In this document: positions 7,738 through 17,631 of the stretch, piece by piece
How the letters are laid out: every line of letters starts with the position of its first letter
How positions within the stretch are numbered: the first letter of the stretch is position 1
Assembly: GCF_002553505.1 (NCBI RefSeq)
Contig: NZ_PDCP01000041.1
Location: 1-55,119 of the forward strand
Direction of reading: 5' to 3'
Length of the DNA stretch: 55,119 nucleotides
From: Mycolicibacterium agri
Lineage (GTDB): Bacteria; Actinomycetota; Actinomycetes; Mycobacteriales; Mycobacteriaceae
Notes under the pieces: model-generated
What the model saw: the letters and a program-made list of their open reading frames with translations, nothing else
What the model was told of the DNA's origin: nothing
Database searches by the model: none
Made by a program: the position numbers and the translations under genes

Positions 7738-8787
7738 GTGTCCGAAACCGCGATCCAAGTCCGGGGGATCGGAATGACGGGCGCATACGCACAAGTACTG
7801 GGAAGCACGGCCAGCCTAAAGACCCGCGCGCACGAAATGCTCGAGACGCTCGGCGCGCGGGCCGCCTCGTCGGCATCGGCGATCTGCCTGTGGGACCCGA
7901 TCGCGCGCAACCACGTCGCCGTCGCCAATCACGGCTATCCCGAACCGGTTATCACACATCTGAATACGTGGTTCATCGACCACGACCCGCTGTTCGACTC
8001 GATGCGCCGTCACAACCTCGGTGCGCTGCGCTGGCGGGACTTCCCGAATTACCGCAGCACGTACTCGGTCACCGACGTGTTCACGCCGGCCGGTTTTGAC
8101 GAGGGCCTGTCCGCGCGACTGGTGACCGCCGACGGCACCTACGCCGGCACCATCCACGTCAACTGCGACGACCCGCGCTATCCGAGCGACGAGGATGTCT
8201 TGGAGATCAACTCGCTGCGGCGGCAGATGGCCGAGCATCTGGACTTCTCGGTGCGTCCGAGGATGGTCGCCGAACTCGTCTCGCCCGATGCCCAGGCATG
8301 GGCGGTCGACGACGCCGGACGCGCGCACCTGTTGCGGCTGGGGCAGTTCGACGCGGAATTGAGCGCGGGACTCGTCGCCGACATGGCGGGCGCGGTGCAG
8401 GGCCTCGGCGCGCAGCTGCGTCCTGAGGCGAGCCGCTGGCACGACGGCTCGTCATGGCTGTACGTCAGGCACATCACCACCGCGAAGCGATATCGCGAGG
8501 ACAGCCTCACCGCCATCATGCTGGTGAGCAAAGCGCCTCTGCCCCATGGAATTACCGCCCGCGAGCTCGATGTGCTGACCCTGGCCGCGTTCGGTTTGAC
8601 CAACAATCAGATTGCGGCGAGGCTGTTCATCAGTGCGCGCACCGCCGGTCATCACGTCGAGAACGCGATCGTCAAACTGGGCGCGGCCAATCGGGCGTCG
8701 TGTGTGTCCCTCGCGATGTCGCTGGGCCTGGTTTCCGGACGCGTGCTGGCCGACCTGAACTTCGGTGAGGTGCGGCGACTGGCCTGA
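7738..8787 (+). CDS. LuxR-family transcriptional regulator with GAF-like sensor domain
   Basis: This 349-residue DNA-binding protein has a long N-terminal sensor region and a C-terminal LuxR/FixJ helix-turn-helix. Residues about 25-160 resemble a GAF-like or autoinducer-type ligand pocket (DPLFDSMRRHNLGALRWRDF). Residues about 271-330 are the HTH, with ITARELDVLTLAAFGLTNNQ and RLFISARTAGHHVENAIVKL. No receiver domain or conserved phospho-acceptor aspartate is visible, so it probably senses a small molecule. It is transcribed divergently from the urease operon and is its likely regulator. The GTG at 7738 is used; an ATG at 7774 is an alternative. Confidence 0.85.
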   Translation: MSETAIQVRGIGMTGAYAQVLGSTASLKTRAHEMLETLGARAASSASAICLWDPIARNHVAVANHGYPEPVITHLNTWFIDHDPLFDSMRRHNLGALRWRDFPNYRSTYSVTDVFTPAGFDEGLSARLVTADGTYAGTIHVNCDDPRYPSDEDVLEINSLRRQMAEHLDFSVRPRMVAELVSPDAQAWAVDDAGRAHLLRLGQFDAELSAGLVADMAGAVQGLGAQLRPEASRWHDGSSWLYVRHITTAKRYREDSLTAIMLVSKAPLPHGITARELDVLTLAAFGLTNNQIAARLFISARTAGHHVENAIVKLGAANRASCVSLAMSLGLVSGRVLADLNFGEVRRLA

Positions 8788-8840
8788 CCGCGGGGATGAA
8801 AGCGGGGAATGAAAGCGGTGTCCCCAGCGCTGTCAGCGGC

Positions 8841-9938
8841 ATGGCCTTCACTCTTGATCTTGATTCGTCCTTGTTGCAGCCGGTGCAGATCGGCGACACC
8901 CTCGCCCCGAACCGGATCTTTTTGGCACCGCTGACACGGTCGCGCGCGCAGGCCGACGCGACGCCGTCCGATCTGGCCGCGCAGTACTACGCGCAGCGGG
9001 CCGCAGCGGGACTGATCATCAGCGAGGCCACCGCGGTGTCGCGGGCCGCCAACGGCGCATATGTGAACACCCCGGGCCTGTACACCGACGGCCATCAGCG
9101 CAAGTGGGCCGAGATCGCCGCCGCCGTGCACGACGCCGCCGGTCGGATGTTCGTGCAGCTATGGCACGTCGGCCGCATGGGTCATCCCGACATCGGCGGC
9201 GTCGAGACCGTCGGCCCCTCGGCGATCGCCGCCAAGATCACCGCGCACACGCCGAGCGGCCCCAAGCCGCTGCCGGTCCCGCGCCCGCTGCGCACCGACG
9301 AGATCGCAGGCATCGTCGCCGACTTCCGCGCCGCCGCCCGCCGGGCCGTCGACGCCGGGATGGACGGCGTCGAGATCCACTCGGCCAACGGCTATCTATT
9401 GCACGAGTTCCTCTCCGATGTGACCAACCGGCGCGACGACGTCTACGGCGGTTCGCCGGCCAACCGGGCCCGGTTGACGGCCGAGGTGGTCGAGGCCGTC
9501 GCCGACGAGATCGGCGCCGGGCGGGTTGGGCTGCGCATCTCACCGGGCGGAACTGCGGCAGACATGCGCGAGATCGACGAGGTGTCGGCGTATGAGGCGC
9601 TGCTGCATCGGATCGCGCCGCTGCGGATCGCCTACCTGCACGTGCGGATCGACCCGACGAGCACGACGTTCGGCGCGCTTCGGGCGCTCTGGCCCGAGCC
9701 GCTGGTGCTCAACGCCGACGGGGTCGACTTCTGCCAGTTGGAGAGCTTCGCCGACTGGGGCGCGATCGCCGCCGCCGCCGTCGGCCGCCGGTTCCTGGCC
9801 AACCCCGACCTGATCGAACGGTTGGTTCTCGGCGCCGAGTTGAACGAACCGGACAAGGCGACGTTCTACGCGCCCGGCCCGGTCGGCTACATCGACTACC
9901 CGACGCTGGCCGACCTGGACGAGCCGCAATCCGCCTGA
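8841..9938 (+). CDS. Alkene reductase, Old Yellow Enzyme family
   Basis: This 365-residue FMN-dependent TIM-barrel flavoprotein reduces activated carbon-carbon double bonds with NAD(P)H. The N-terminus LLQPVQIGDTLAPNRIFLAP and the active-site helix EIHSANGYLLHEFLSD, with the paired His and Asn that hold the substrate, are diagnostic; it continues with TNRRDDVYGGSPANR. The C-terminal GRRFLANPDLIERL binds the FMN phosphate. The ATG at 8841 matches the usual family start; an in-frame ATG at 8796 would add 15 poorly conserved residues. It follows the LuxR gene by about 50 bases in the same direction and may be co-transcribed, but no functional link to urease is evident. Confidence 0.93.
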   Translation: MAFTLDLDSSLLQPVQIGDTLAPNRIFLAPLTRSRAQADATPSDLAAQYYAQRAAAGLIISEATAVSRAANGAYVNTPGLYTDGHQRKWAEIAAAVHDAAGRMFVQLWHVGRMGHPDIGGVETVGPSAIAAKITAHTPSGPKPLPVPRPLRTDEIAGIVADFRAAARRAVDAGMDGVEIHSANGYLLHEFLSDVTNRRDDVYGGSPANRARLTAEVVEAVADEIGAGRVGLRISPGGTAADMREIDEVSAYEALLHRIAPLRIAYLHVRIDPTSTTFGALRALWPEPLVLNADGVDFCQLESFADWGAIAAAAVGRRFLANPDLIERLVLGAELNEPDKATFYAPGPVGYIDYPTLADLDEPQSA

Positions 9939-10140
9939 GGTAGCGCTCGTCGGGCGCCGAGACCGACGAAATGGCGCCTTCTTCTGGTACTTTCTCGCCC
10001 ATATGTCGGTTTGGGCGTGATGGGGGGCGTGACGAACCTCCCAACCAACAGGTTGGCCGAGGCTGTTAGGCTGGCCTGCAGTGGACGACCGCCCATGGGG
10101 GCAGGCCGCCCGTAACCCCATCTGAACAGGAATTATCTTC
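9939..10140 (+). promoter_or_regulatory. Leader/promoter region of fadA-fadB
   Basis: This 202-base gap lies upstream of the fadAB operon. It contains an interrupted palindrome CCAACC-AACA-GGTTGG (10041-10056) followed 10 bases later by TAGGCT (10067-10072), which fits the mycobacterial -10 consensus TANNNT. A regulator bound at the palindrome would cover the -35 region. The binding protein is unknown. No small gene was found in the gap. Confidence 0.4.
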
Positions 10141-11352
<1,212 letters not shown>

Positions 11353-11357
11353 CGACC

Positions 11358-13502
11358 ATGGCACAAAACACCATCAAGTGGGACAAGGATGCCGACGGCA
11401 TCGTCACCCTGACGCTGGACGATCCCAACGGCTCGGCCAACGTGATGAACGAGCACTACCGCGAGTCGATGCACAACGCGGTGGAACGTCTTGTCGCCGA
11501 GAAGGATTCGATCACCGGGGTGGTCATCACCAGCGCGAAGAAGACCTTCTTCGCGGGCGGTGACCTCAATTCGATCATCCAGGCCACGCCGGAGAACGCA
11601 GGCGACTTCTTCGACGAGGTCGAGGGCATCAAGCGCGATCTACGCGCGCTGGAAACCCTCGGCAAACCGGTCGTCGCGGCGATCAACGGCGCTGCGCTCG
11701 GCGGCGGCCTCGAGATCTGCCTGGCGTGTCATCACCGCATCATCGCCGACGTGCCTGGCGCGGTGGTCGGCTTCCCCGAAGTGACGCTCGGCCTGCTTCC
11801 CGGCGCAGGCGGCGTGACCCGTTCGGTGCGGATGTTCGGCATCCAGAAGGCGTTCATGGAGGTGCTGTCGCAGGGCACGCGGTTCAAGCCGGGTAAGGCC
11901 CGCGACGTCGGCCTGGTCGACGAGGTGCTGCCGTCGGTCGACGAGCTGGTGCCCGCCGCCAGGGTCTGGATCAAAGCGAACCCGGATGCGCACACTCAGC
12001 CGTGGGATGCCAAGGGCTACAAGATGCCCGGCGGCACGCCGAGCAGCCCCGGGCTGGCCAGCATCCTGCCGTCGTTCCCGGCGCTGCTGCGCAAGCAGCT
12101 CAAGGGTGCGCCGATGCCCGCGCCGCGGGCGATCCTGGACGCCGCGGTCGAGGGCGCACAGGTCGACTTCGAGACGGCGTGCCGCATCGAGAGCCGCTAC
12201 TTCACCAAGCTGGCCACCAGCCAGGTCGCCAAAAACATGATCCAGGCGTTCTTCTTCGACCTGCAGACCATCAACGGCGGCGGCTCGCGGCCCGATGGCA
12301 TCGCCAAGCAGGAGATCAAGAAGGTCGGCGTGCTCGGCGCGGGCATGATGGGCGCGGGCATCGCATACGTGTCGGCCAAGGCCGGCTTCGACGTGGTGCT
12401 CAAGGACGTCAGCATCGAGGCCGCCGAGCGGGGCAAGGGCTACTCGGAGAAGCTCGAGGCCAAGGCGCTCGAGCGGGGCAGGACCACCGAGGAGAAGTCG
12501 CAGGCGCTGCTGGCGCGCATCACGCCGACGGCCGATGCCGCCGACCTCAAGGGCGTCGACTTCGTCATCGAGGCGGTGTTCGAAGACCCCGACCTCAAGC
12601 ACAAGGTGTTCCAGGAGATCGAGGACGTCGTCGAGCCCAACGCGATTCTGGGGTCGAACACCTCGACGCTGCCGATCACCGGCCTTGCGACCGGCGTGAA
12701 GCGCCAAGAGGATTTCATCGGGATCCACTTCTTCTCACCCGTCGACAAGATGCCGCTGGTCGAAATCATCAAGGGCGAGAAGACCTCTGACGAGGCGCTG
12801 GCCCGGGTGTTCGACTACACGCTGGCGATCGGCAAGACCCCGATCGTGGTCAACGACAGCCGCGGCTTCTTCACCTCGCGGGTGATCGGCACGTTCGTCA
12901 ACGAGGCGCTCGCGATGCTCGGCGAGGGCATCGAGCCCGCGTCGATCGAGCATGCCGGTTCGCAGGCCGGTTACCCGGCGCCGCCGCTGCAGCTGTCCGA
13001 CGAGCTCAACCTCGAGCTGATGCACAAGATCGCGGTGGCCACCCGCAAGGGCGTCGAGGAGGCCGGCGGTACCTATGAACCGCATCCGGCCGAGGCAGTC
13101 GTCGAGAAGATGATCGAGATCGGTCGACCGTCGCGGCTCAAGGGCGCCGGCTTCTACGAGTACGTCGACGGCAAGCGCACCCGGCTGTGGCCGGGGCTGC
13201 GGGAGACGTTCAAGTCCGGCAGCACCAGCATTCCGTTGCAGGACATGATCGACCGGATGCTGTTCGCCGAGGCGCTGGAAACCCAGAAGTGCCTCGACGA
13301 GGGCGTGCTCACCTCGACCGCCGACGCCAACATCGGCTCGATCATGGGCATCGGCTTCCCGCCCTACACCGGCGGCAGCGCGCAGTTCATCGTCGGCTAC
13401 GAGGGTCCGGCCGGCGTCGGCAAGGAGGCGTTCGTGGCGCGGGCCAAGGAATTGGCCGCCCGTTACGGCGACCGCTTCACCCCGCCGCAGTCGCTGCTGT
13501 AG
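11358..13502 (+). CDS. fadB: Trifunctional enzyme alpha subunit FadB (enoyl-CoA hydratase/3-hydroxyacyl-CoA dehydrogenase)
   Basis: FadB (714 residues) carries two beta-oxidation activities. Residues 1-190 are the crotonase domain, with the oxyanion-hole segments KKTFFAGGDLN and NGAALGGGLEICLACHHRI and the acidic catalytic site near FPEVTLGLLPGAGG. From about residue 325 the NAD-binding Rossmann domain begins with VGVLGAGMMGAGIA, then SNTSTLPIT and GIHFFSPVDKMPLVEII carrying the catalytic histidine. Helical dehydrogenase domains occupy residues 500-714. Length and domain order match Rv0860. The ATG at 11358 lies five bases after fadA, so the two are co-translated and form one complex. Confidence 0.97.
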   Translation: MAQNTIKWDKDADGIVTLTLDDPNGSANVMNEHYRESMHNAVERLVAEKDSITGVVITSAKKTFFAGGDLNSIIQATPENAGDFFDEVEGIKRDLRALETLGKPVVAAINGAALGGGLEICLACHHRIIADVPGAVVGFPEVTLGLLPGAGGVTRSVRMFGIQKAFMEVLSQGTRFKPGKARDVGLVDEVLPSVDELVPAARVWIKANPDAHTQPWDAKGYKMPGGTPSSPGLASILPSFPALLRKQLKGAPMPAPRAILDAAVEGAQVDFETACRIESRYFTKLATSQVAKNMIQAFFFDLQTINGGGSRPDGIAKQEIKKVGVLGAGMMGAGIAYVSAKAGFDVVLKDVSIEAAERGKGYSEKLEAKALERGRTTEEKSQALLARITPTADAADLKGVDFVIEAVFEDPDLKHKVFQEIEDVVEPNAILGSNTSTLPITGLATGVKRQEDFIGIHFFSPVDKMPLVEIIKGEKTSDEALARVFDYTLAIGKTPIVVNDSRGFFTSRVIGTFVNEALAMLGEGIEPASIEHAGSQAGYPAPPLQLSDELNLELMHKIAVATRKGVEEAGGTYEPHPAEAVVEKMIEIGRPSRLKGAGFYEYVDGKRTRLWPGLRETFKSGSTSIPLQDMIDRMLFAEALETQKCLDEGVLTSTADANIGSIMGIGFPPYTGGSAQFIVGYEGPAGVGKEAFVARAKELAARYGDRFTPPQSLL

Positions 13503-13515
13503 CTCCACGTACCGC

Positions 13516-13551
13516 AAGAGCCCCCGAGACGACGAGATCTCGGGGGCTCTT
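13516..13551 (+). terminator. Intrinsic terminator after fadB
   Basis: A perfect 14-bp stem (AAGAGCCCCCGAGA paired with TCTCGGGGGCTCTT) closes an 8-base loop and is followed by TTGCATT. It begins 14 bases after the fadB stop. The U-tract is short, as is usual for mycobacterial terminators, but the GC-rich stem is very stable. It separates the fadAB operon from the catabolic cluster that follows. Confidence 0.85.
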
Positions 13552-13593
13552 TGCATTGCCGCGTGACCCGTTCGGGTCCAACGGCGCAATAAA

Positions 13594-13608
13594 CATGACA
13601 GTGTCTCA
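13594..13608 (+). promoter_or_regulatory. Predicted regulon operator A (CATGACAGTGTCTCA)
   Basis: This is a 15-bp site with GAC-AGT-GTC core, one of five copies of the same palindrome in the cluster. It lies just upstream of a good -35 hexamer TTGACA (13618-13623), which is followed after 18 bases by CAGTCT (13642-13647), a plausible -10. Operator A2 lies on the other side of this promoter, so the two sites flank it. The downstream gene is the thiamine-diphosphate enzyme. Confidence 0.6.
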
Positions 13609-13652
13609 CTGAGAGCCTTGACACCGCGCAATGCCGCCTGGCAGTCTTCGAT

Positions 13653-13667
13653 CAAGACGACGTCTCG
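13653..13667 (+). promoter_or_regulatory. Predicted regulon operator A2 (CAAGACGACGTCTCG)
   Basis: This is the second copy in the same intergenic region, containing the perfect 11-bp palindrome AGACGACGTCT. It sits at the expected transcription start, about 6 bases after the CAGTCT -10 and 22 bases before the GTG of the thiamine-diphosphate enzyme. A protein bound here would block initiation or early elongation. Confidence 0.55.
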
Positions 13668-13688
13668 TTGAATAAGACAGGTGGTCGT

Positions 13689-15371
13689 GTGTCGGAGTTG
13701 ACCGGTGCGCAGTTTCTGGCGCAATCACTCGACGCCTACGGCGTCACCGCGGTGTTCCTCGTCCCGACGATGCTCAGTCGAACGCTGGTGGAGATGGAGC
13801 GCACCGGCATTCGCCGGATCGTCACGCACGGCGAGAAGTCGGCGGCCTACATGGCAGACGGGTACGCGAGAGCAACGTCGCGCCCGGGAATCTGCATGGC
13901 GCAGAACGTCGGCGCTGCGAATCTCGCTGCGGGACTGCGTGATCCGTTCCTCGGATGTTCACCGGTGATCGCGATGACCGGCGGACCCTACCGCTGGAGT
14001 CGCGGGCGCAACTACTACCAGGAGATCGAAGACTTCCCGCTGTTCAAACCCGTCACGCGATCCAGCAGGCAGGTGATGCACACCGACCGGCTGCCAGACC
14101 TGCTCGATCAAGCGTTCCGGGACGCCACGGTCGGCAAGCCGGGGCCGACACACCTCGAACTCGCCGGCCACACCGGTGACGACATCGAGAACGGCACGCT
14201 CGACGCCGACCCGCCCAAGCCGTCCGTGCGTCGATTCCCCGCCGTCCGGATACCTCCGGACCGCGACGCCGTCAAAGCCGCCGCCGACGCGCTGCGCAGC
14301 GCACGCCGCCCGGTGATCGTCTCTGGCGGAGGTGTCCGCGCATCGGGTGCGAGCGTTGAAATCGTCGCTCTCGCCGAGTGGTTCGCGGCACCGATCGCGA
14401 CGTCCCTGAACGGCAAGGACACCGTGCCCGGTGATCATCCGCTGCTGGTGGGCATTCCCGGGCTGTATCCGCGGGCAAGCGCCAACGAGGCGCTCCTCGA
14501 GGCCGACCTCGTCTTCTACGTCGGCAGCCAGACCGGAAGCCAACTCACCCTCAACTGGCAGGTGCCCGCGCCCGGCACCCGCGTGATGCACCTCGACATC
14601 GACCCCCGCGAGATCGGCCGCCATTTCGACACCGAAGTGGGAATCGTCGCCGACGCCAAGCTCGGGCTGACGGCGCTACTCGCCGAGATCGCGGGCGAGG
14701 CGCCGCTGGAGCGTCCGGAATGGACCAGCCGCACCGCCGAGCTCGTCGCGCGGTGGCGGTCGTCTGTCGCGCACCGCATCGACGAGCAGAACCCGTTGCG
14801 GCCGGAGTGGTTGGCGGATCGACTGGGCGGCCTGCTGCCCGAAGACGCCCTCGTGGTAGCCGACACCGGTCACGCAGGAATGTGGACCGCGGCCCATCTC
14901 GACCTCACCCAAGGGCAGGGCTTCATCCGCGCGGCCGGCTCACTGGGCTGGGGGCTGCCCGCCGCGATCGGCGCACAGATCGGCAGGCCGGACCGTCGCG
15001 TGGTGCTCTTCACCGGCGATGGCGGGCTGCTGTATCACCTCAGCGAGTTGGAGACCGCGGCGCGCTGGAACGTCCCGATCATCGCGGTGGTCAACAACAA
15101 CCACTCGCTGAACCAGGAGATCAACCCCTACACCGTCGCATACGGCGGCAAGCTGCACGGTCGCCATCACGAGCTGTGGCACTTCGTCGACGTCGACTAT
15201 GCCCGCGTGGCCGAATCGCTTGGCGTCGTTGGCATTCGGGTCGAGAAGGCCAGTCAGCTCGAGCCCGCGATGGCACGTGCCGCCGAAACAGACGGTCCGG
15301 TGCTCATCGACGTCGTGACCGACATCGACGCCGTCGCGCCGAAGGGTTCGGCGCAACCCGCTCAACCGTGA
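13689..15371 (+). CDS. Thiamine diphosphate-dependent enzyme, acetolactate synthase-like
   Basis: This 560-residue protein has the three-domain architecture of the acetolactate synthase/benzoylformate decarboxylase family and would act on a 2-oxo acid or similar carbonyl. The catalytic glutamate is E49 in THGEKSAAYMADGYAR; the central domain has RRPVIVSGGG. The ThDP/magnesium motif starts with GDGG near residue 444 and ends with VVNNN about 27 residues later. It is not the biosynthetic IlvB, which is longer-tailed and linked to IlvN. The GTG at 13689 follows AGGTGG; an upstream TTG at 13668 is less likely. It heads the left module and is probably controlled by operators A and A2. Confidence 0.88.
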   Translation: MSELTGAQFLAQSLDAYGVTAVFLVPTMLSRTLVEMERTGIRRIVTHGEKSAAYMADGYARATSRPGICMAQNVGAANLAAGLRDPFLGCSPVIAMTGGPYRWSRGRNYYQEIEDFPLFKPVTRSSRQVMHTDRLPDLLDQAFRDATVGKPGPTHLELAGHTGDDIENGTLDADPPKPSVRRFPAVRIPPDRDAVKAAADALRSARRPVIVSGGGVRASGASVEIVALAEWFAAPIATSLNGKDTVPGDHPLLVGIPGLYPRASANEALLEADLVFYVGSQTGSQLTLNWQVPAPGTRVMHLDIDPREIGRHFDTEVGIVADAKLGLTALLAEIAGEAPLERPEWTSRTAELVARWRSSVAHRIDEQNPLRPEWLADRLGGLLPEDALVVADTGHAGMWTAAHLDLTQGQGFIRAAGSLGWGLPAAIGAQIGRPDRRVVLFTGDGGLLYHLSELETAARWNVPIIAVVNNNHSLNQEINPYTVAYGGKLHGRHHELWHFVDVDYARVAESLGVVGIRVEKASQLEPAMARAAETDGPVLIDVVTDIDAVAPKGSAQPAQP

Positions 15372-15394
15372 TCGCCCCGAAAGGAAGGACCGAG

Positions 15395-16363
15395 ATGGCC
15401 ACCACCACTCCCAGTGTCGAGACGGTGCGCGAGTTGAGCGCGAAATATTCGAATTGGGGTCGCTGGGGCAAAGACGACCAGCGCGGCACGCTCAACCACG
15501 TCACCCAGGCCGATGTCGTCGCCGCTGCGGCGTGTATCCGCACCGGCAAACGCATCTCGCTGGCGCTGCCCTTCGATGCCGCGGGCCCGCAGATCGGCGG
15601 TTTCGGCCGTTTCAACCCGATTCACTTGATGTTCCGTGACGGCGGCGACATCGTGTCCGGCTCCATCATCGACGACTTCTACGGCGGCAACGACAGACAT
15701 ATTCGTGGTACCGACGACATGATCATCATGCCGCTGCAGTCGGGTACCCAATGGGATGCCCTGGCGCACATCATGTTCGAAGACAAGATGTACAACGGCT
15801 TCCCGGCCCGCAAGGTGACCAGCAAGGGCGCCCACGTCAACGACATCACGAAGGCCAAAGAATCAGTCGCGGGCCGCGGTGTGTTGCTCGACATGGCGCG
15901 GTTCAAGGGCGTCGACGCGTTGGCGCCGGGCTATGCGATCACGGCCGACGACCTCGAGGCTTGCGAGCGCGCACATGGTGTGACGGTGGGCCGCGGCGAT
16001 TTCGTCTTGATCCGGACCGGCCAACTCGGCGAGCGGCGCGGCAACTGGGGCGATTACGCGGGCGGGCCTGCGCCCGGACTCGGCTTCGCCAGTGTGCCCT
16101 GGGTGGCCGAACGCGAGATCGCCGGCGTGGCCACCGACACTTGGGGGATGGAGGTGCTGCCCAATGAGACACCCGATGTCTTCCAACCGCTGCACTGCAT
16201 CTTCATCGTCGCCATGGGTCTCTACATCGGCGAGATCTTCGACCTCGAGGAGTTGGCGGCCGACTGCGCAGAAGACGGCCAGTACGACTTCTTCTTCTGC
16301 GCACCCCCGCTGCCCATCACCAACGGGGTCGGCTCCCCGGTGAATCCTATGGCCATCAAGTAA
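15395..16363 (+). CDS. Cyclase-family metal-dependent hydrolase (copy 1)
   Basis: This 322-residue protein belongs to the kynurenine formamidase/isatin hydrolase-type cyclase family (Pfam Cyclase), whose members hydrolyse amide or cyclic amide/lactone bonds with a bound divalent metal. The usual HxGTHxDxxxH signature appears as QSGTQWDALAHIMFEDKMYN (near residue 115), keeping the Asp and last His but with Gln at both usual His positions. The C-terminal half has EIAGVATDTWGMEVLPNE. It is a clear paralogue of the protein at 30529-31494 (both have NWGxWGxDDQxGTxN). The ATG at 15395 follows AAGGAAGGACCGAG, a strong ribosome-binding site. The substrate is unknown. Confidence 0.85.
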   Translation: MATTTPSVETVRELSAKYSNWGRWGKDDQRGTLNHVTQADVVAAAACIRTGKRISLALPFDAAGPQIGGFGRFNPIHLMFRDGGDIVSGSIIDDFYGGNDRHIRGTDDMIIMPLQSGTQWDALAHIMFEDKMYNGFPARKVTSKGAHVNDITKAKESVAGRGVLLDMARFKGVDALAPGYAITADDLEACERAHGVTVGRGDFVLIRTGQLGERRGNWGDYAGGPAPGLGFASVPWVAEREIAGVATDTWGMEVLPNETPDVFQPLHCIFIVAMGLYIGEIFDLEELAADCAEDGQYDFFFCAPPLPITNGVGSPVNPMAIK

Positions 16364-16375
16364 CGGGCCGATAAA

Positions 16376-16390
16376 CAAGACACTGTCTTG
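16376..16390 (+). promoter_or_regulatory. Predicted regulon operator B (CAAGACACTGTCTTG)
   Basis: This is a perfect 15-bp palindrome, the best copy of the cluster operator. Its last three bases form the start of a -35 hexamer TTGACT (16388-16393); CACATT lies 17 bases downstream (16411-16416) as a possible -10. It lies 13 bases after the stop of cyclase copy 1 and upstream of the ABC transporter operon. Confidence 0.7.
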
Positions 16391-16456
16391 ACTATGGATG
16401 TAACCGCTGTCACATTAGAGGGCACAACGCACTCGAAACTCCCACCGCCATGGCGC

Positions 16457-16481
16457 CGCTGGCGCCGCGATAGCGCCAGCG
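16457..16481 (+). other. 9-bp hairpin in the leader of the ABC transporter operon
   Basis: CGCTGGCGC and GCGCCAGCG form a perfect stem around the 7-base loop CGCGATA, between the predicted promoter and the ATG at 16525. No U-run follows, so it is unlikely to be a simple terminator. It could stabilise the message or hold a regulatory structure. Confidence 0.45.
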
Positions 16482-16524
16482 CAACCACCACATCCGAAAC
16501 AGGCCGAACCAAAGGAGATTCGCG

Positions 16525-17607
16525 ATGAAGAAACGACTTGCCGCCCTCGCCGCACTGGCGAGCGGGGCGCTGGTCCTTGCCGGATGCTCAGGGGGCGGCG
16601 GTGACAGTGCCGAGCCTGGCGGCAAGCAGTCGCTCAAGATGGGCATGGCCGCGACGGACACCTTCACCGCGGAATGGTGGGGGTGGTTGGCCGCCGACAA
16701 GCTCGGCTACTACGACGATCTGAACCTCGACGTCGAGTTTGTTCCGGCCGGCGGCAGCGGGGATGCCATCGAGCAACTCATCGCAGGCAACCTCGATGCG
16801 GGCAACCCCTCCATGCCGACGGTGGGGGAGGCCGTCCTGGGCGGCCAGGATGTGGTGAACATCTTCACGTACAGCACGGGCGCGATCTTCGGCATCTTCA
16901 CGCCGAAGGATTCCGGCATCGCCAAGATCGCTGACCTGAAGGGCAAGAAGATCGGCGTGTCCGAGCCCGGCGGCGGCGAAGTCGCCTTCCTCGAGGCCGC
17001 CCTGCGCGCGGAGGGCATCGACCCGATCAGCGACGTCACCATCATTCCGATCGGCGACGGCGGACCGGAAACGTATGCGGCGATCAGCAATAAAGAGGTC
17101 GACGCCTACTCGACGGCCTACAACGACATCTTCGGCCTGCAGACCAGCGGGATGTCACTCGATGACCTCACGCCCGAGTTCTACAAGAACTTCCCGGCGC
17201 GCGGCATCATCACTACCTCGAAGGTGATCGAGGAGAAGCCCGACGCGCTGAAGGCACTGGCCCGAGGCACCGCCATGGGCATCGACTTCTGCCTGGCCAA
17301 CAACGAGGCGTGCATCAACTTCCTCAAGGAGGCCAACCCGGCCGCGTTCGAGGCGAACGCCGAGGGCGTCTCACAGGGGCTGCTGCGGTTCGACCTTTCG
17401 CTCACCCAGGTGCCGCCGCGCAACCCCGATCGCATCGGCGCGCATGACGAAGAGGAGACGCGGATCTTCCTCGACACCATCGCGTCGACGATGGAGAGTC
17501 CCGCGCCGTACGACCTGAACACCTTCCTCAATACCGAATTCCTGGACTATGCCAACGATTTCGACCGGGCGAAGGTGCGAGAGGAAGCGGCCAACTACAG
17601 CGGCTGA
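16525..17607 (+). CDS. ABC transporter substrate-binding lipoprotein, NitT/TauT family
   Basis: This 360-residue extracytoplasmic binding protein belongs to the family that serves nitrate/taurine/sulfonate, hydroxymethylpyrimidine and riboflavin-type importers. The signal peptide ends in a lipobox, LAGC, at residues 18-21, so it is membrane-anchored. The mature part has the family patterns WWGWLAADKLGYYDDLNLDV and LIAGNLDAGNPSMPTVGEA, and the lobe-crossing segment GKKIGVSEPGGGE. The ATPase and two permeases follow with short gaps, which completes an importer. The substrate is probably the compound degraded by the neighbouring enzymes. Confidence 0.9.
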   Translation: MKKRLAALAALASGALVLAGCSGGGGDSAEPGGKQSLKMGMAATDTFTAEWWGWLAADKLGYYDDLNLDVEFVPAGGSGDAIEQLIAGNLDAGNPSMPTVGEAVLGGQDVVNIFTYSTGAIFGIFTPKDSGIAKIADLKGKKIGVSEPGGGEVAFLEAALRAEGIDPISDVTIIPIGDGGPETYAAISNKEVDAYSTAYNDIFGLQTSGMSLDDLTPEFYKNFPARGIITTSKVIEEKPDALKALARGTAMGIDFCLANNEACINFLKEANPAAFEANAEGVSQGLLRFDLSLTQVPPRNPDRIGAHDEEETRIFLDTIASTMESPAPYDLNTFLNTEFLDYANDFDRAKVREEAANYSG

Positions 17608-17631
17608 CGCGGAGGGGACAGGGTAATCGGG

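Noticed and set aside
13514..13554. fadB hairpin as a possible extra operator of the cluster
   Set aside because: The stem has no GAC-N3-GTC core and sits right after a stop codon with terminator geometry.
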